This document shows, in pieces, positions 6,057-7,118 of a DNA stretch of 7,118 nucleotides (the first letter of the stretch is position 1; the number at the start of each line of letters is the position of its first letter). The notes under the pieces were generated by a model, which was given only the letters and a program-made list of their open reading frames with translations, ran no database searches and was not told where the DNA came from. Origin of the DNA: a bacterium (lineage in GTDB: Bacteria; Hydrogenedentota; Hydrogenedentia; Hydrogenedentiales; SLHB01). The translations under genes were made by a program, and so were the position numbers. Where the stretch lies: the NCBI GenBank assembly GCA_024231375.1, contig JAAEQP010000368.1:1-7118 (forward strand). The letters are read 5' to 3'.

Positions 6057-6072
6057 GCTTGTGGGTGTCCGG
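6057..6072 (-). repeat. Fragment of the TCCGGA hairpin module
   Basis: GCTTGTGGGTGTCCGG repeats half of the module at 6203-6244 exactly and in the same orientation, about 170 bp away. The first half is missing. It marks the junction between the possible ATPase tail and repeat DNA. Confidence 0.6.
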
Positions 6073-6160
6073 TGTGCCTGCAGCGATGGGGGAAGACACC
6101 GGAAAACGAGTCCTCGGGTGGTGCCGCGGTAGGGGCGCGACTTCCGTCTCTCCCATCACC

Positions 6161-6185
6161 GACAACGCCCTAAAGGGCGCACTAC
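6161..6185 (-). repeat. REP-like unit D
   Basis: On the minus strand GTAGTGCGCCC, loop TTTA, GGGCGTTGTC. It is the only copy in the window without an inverted partner; the bases 6073-6160 show no second GTAG-headed unit. Confidence 0.78.
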
Positions 6186-6202
6186 AAACCCGTACCCCCG
6201 AC

Positions 6203-6244
6203 TCCGGATGTGCCACCTTCAAGCGCAGCTTGTGGGTGTCCGGA
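6203..6244 (-). repeat. TCCGGA-bounded hairpin module, copy D
   Basis: A 42-bp module identical to 4549-4590 except for one base in the CAAGC-GCA-GCTTG loop region. It forms part of the 135-bp block shared between 6161-6295 and 4507-4641. Confidence 0.8.
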
Positions 6245-6281
6245 TTGAGCGCCTCTGCTCGCATATCTGCCCACATCCGCA

Positions 6282-7118
6282 TCACAGCCGCCCCCCGATC
6301 ACCGACTGACCCATAATGCTAAGACCGCGCTCGACCCGAACGTACACGCTCGAACCGCGGTCGATCGCGCGGTACAGCAAGAGAAGGCCGAGGGGATTCA
6401 GCACCAGCGCCGCGTACACGCTCACCCAGAACGCCGCGGGGTAGTAGCCTTCCGGCGGAAAGAGTCCCGCCCTGGCGACGACCAACGCGGCCATCGAGAT
6501 GGCCCATAGACACACTATAGATGACCGCCCGAACGGCACGTCCAACGCTGGCTTCAGGTTCCATACCGTCACGAAGAGCGCGGCACCGGCCCCCGCCGCG
6601 ACCGCGGCCACCGGCGTCCAGGAGAACGTCCCTCGCAGTGCCCAGGAGACGCCCACCGCCATGATCGTCATCAACCCTGTCGCGGCATAGTACCGCCTCG
6701 CCGTGCGCGCCAGAAGCTGACCCGATGTCACAGGGACCAGACGCATGGTCTTGAAGAATCTGCACTCCCGCACCACGCATTGTCCAAGAAACATCCCGGG
6801 CATGATCCACATCGCGAACAGCTCGAGCCCGTGTTCCGAGTGGAGCATCCACATCATCCAGCCGAGCGCGCACGCGCCAAACAATGACATGAAGACGAAA
6901 TGACCCATCCCCGCGGGGAGGGCTCGACGCGAACCGAAACCCCCAGGCGACGCCGTCTTGCGCGACGGCGTTATGCGCGAATTCATCTTGGGGTTCATAT
7001 GCGCCAACGCCTCACGTTGCACCCACGTGTATCCCACGAGCGCCACCACCAGAGGCGTCAGCCAGTAGGAGGGCACCTTGCCCAATACCGCCAGAACCAC
7101 CAGCACGATCAAGGCAGG
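6282..7118 (-). CDS. C-terminal part of a polytopic ABC-2-type permease-like protein (paralogue 3 of 3), cut by right edge
   Basis: The frame is open to the right edge and no credible start is visible, so the N-terminal portion is outside the window; from alignment with the 4628 gene about 165-170 residues are missing. In the visible 278 residues, YTWVQREALAHM is at 30-41. FKTMRLVPVTSGQLL (122-136) leads into RRYY (141-144). FSWTPVAAVAAGAG (165-178) and VLNPLGLLLLYRAIDR (239-254) follow. Hydrophobic segments lie at about 2-12, 17-33, 72-91, 100-115, 146-160, 165-186, 200-215 and 229-249. It is the closest relative of the 4628 gene in the window and probably lies upstream of it in one leftward transcription unit. 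A role in export is inferred from family-like architecture only. Confidence 0.92.
   Translation of the reverse strand, partial: PALIVLVVLAVLGKVPSYWLTPLVVALVGYTWVQREALAHMNPKMNSRITPSRKTASPGGFGSRRALPAGMGHFVFMSLFGACALGWMMWMLHSEHGLELFAMWIMPGMFLGQCVVRECRFFKTMRLVPVTSGQLLARTARRYYAATGLMTIMAVGVSWALRGTFSWTPVAAVAAGAGAALFVTVWNLKPALDVPFGRSSIVCLWAISMAALVVARAGLFPPEGYYPAAFWVSVYAALVLNPLGLLLLYRAIDRGSSVYVRVERGLSIMGQSVIGGRL

Overview
The window is GC-rich bacterial DNA with dense coding, high-GC third codon positions, ATG starts and clear Shine-Dalgarno sequences. It carries many imperfect palindromes between genes. Together these suggest a large-genome, GC-rich Gram-negative lineage; the style recalls Planctomycetota or Hydrogenedentota. 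No taxonomic marker is present, so this is only a guess.

Layout. Positions 1-206 hold the start of a leftward gene that leaves the window; it is a soluble, highly basic protein whose visible end could lead into a helix-turn-helix. Positions 207-777 are a divergent intergenic region with three REP-like palindromes. Positions 778-2433 (+) encode a 551-residue polytopic membrane protein. Positions 2434-2901, between convergent genes, are almost entirely repeats. Three leftward genes follow: 2902-4311 (469 aa), 4628-5986 (452 aa) and 6282 to the right edge (C-terminal 278 aa visible). All three are paralogous membrane proteins. They share YTWxxREALAH, an R-x-L-P-x-S type loop followed by RYY, and LNPLGLxLLxR near the C-terminus. 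They look like ABC-2-type exporter permeases, but no ATP-binding subunit lies in the window.

Repeats. Intergenic space is filled by a mosaic repeat. Its core is a 25-bp unit that starts with GTAG, carries a short hairpin, and usually occurs as inverted pairs with the GTAG ends outward. This matches the architecture of REP/BIME elements mobilised by RAYT transposases. Stem arms differ between copies by compensatory changes. A second hairpin module of about 42 bp, bounded by TCCGG(A), accompanies the unit downstream of each of the three leftward genes. A separate 111-bp element with 8-bp inverted ends holds three more hairpins.

How the parts fit. The leftward genes probably form one transcription unit that arose by duplication of a permease gene plus its downstream repeat block. 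The spacers between them stay open in one frame. Each spacer ORF starts on the previous gene's stop codon (TGATG) and ends on the next gene's start codon (ATGA), so ribosomes could pass through. The end of one spacer resembles the C-terminal tail of an ABC ATPase. The paired ATPase genes may therefore have been lost and replaced by repeats, but this is inference.
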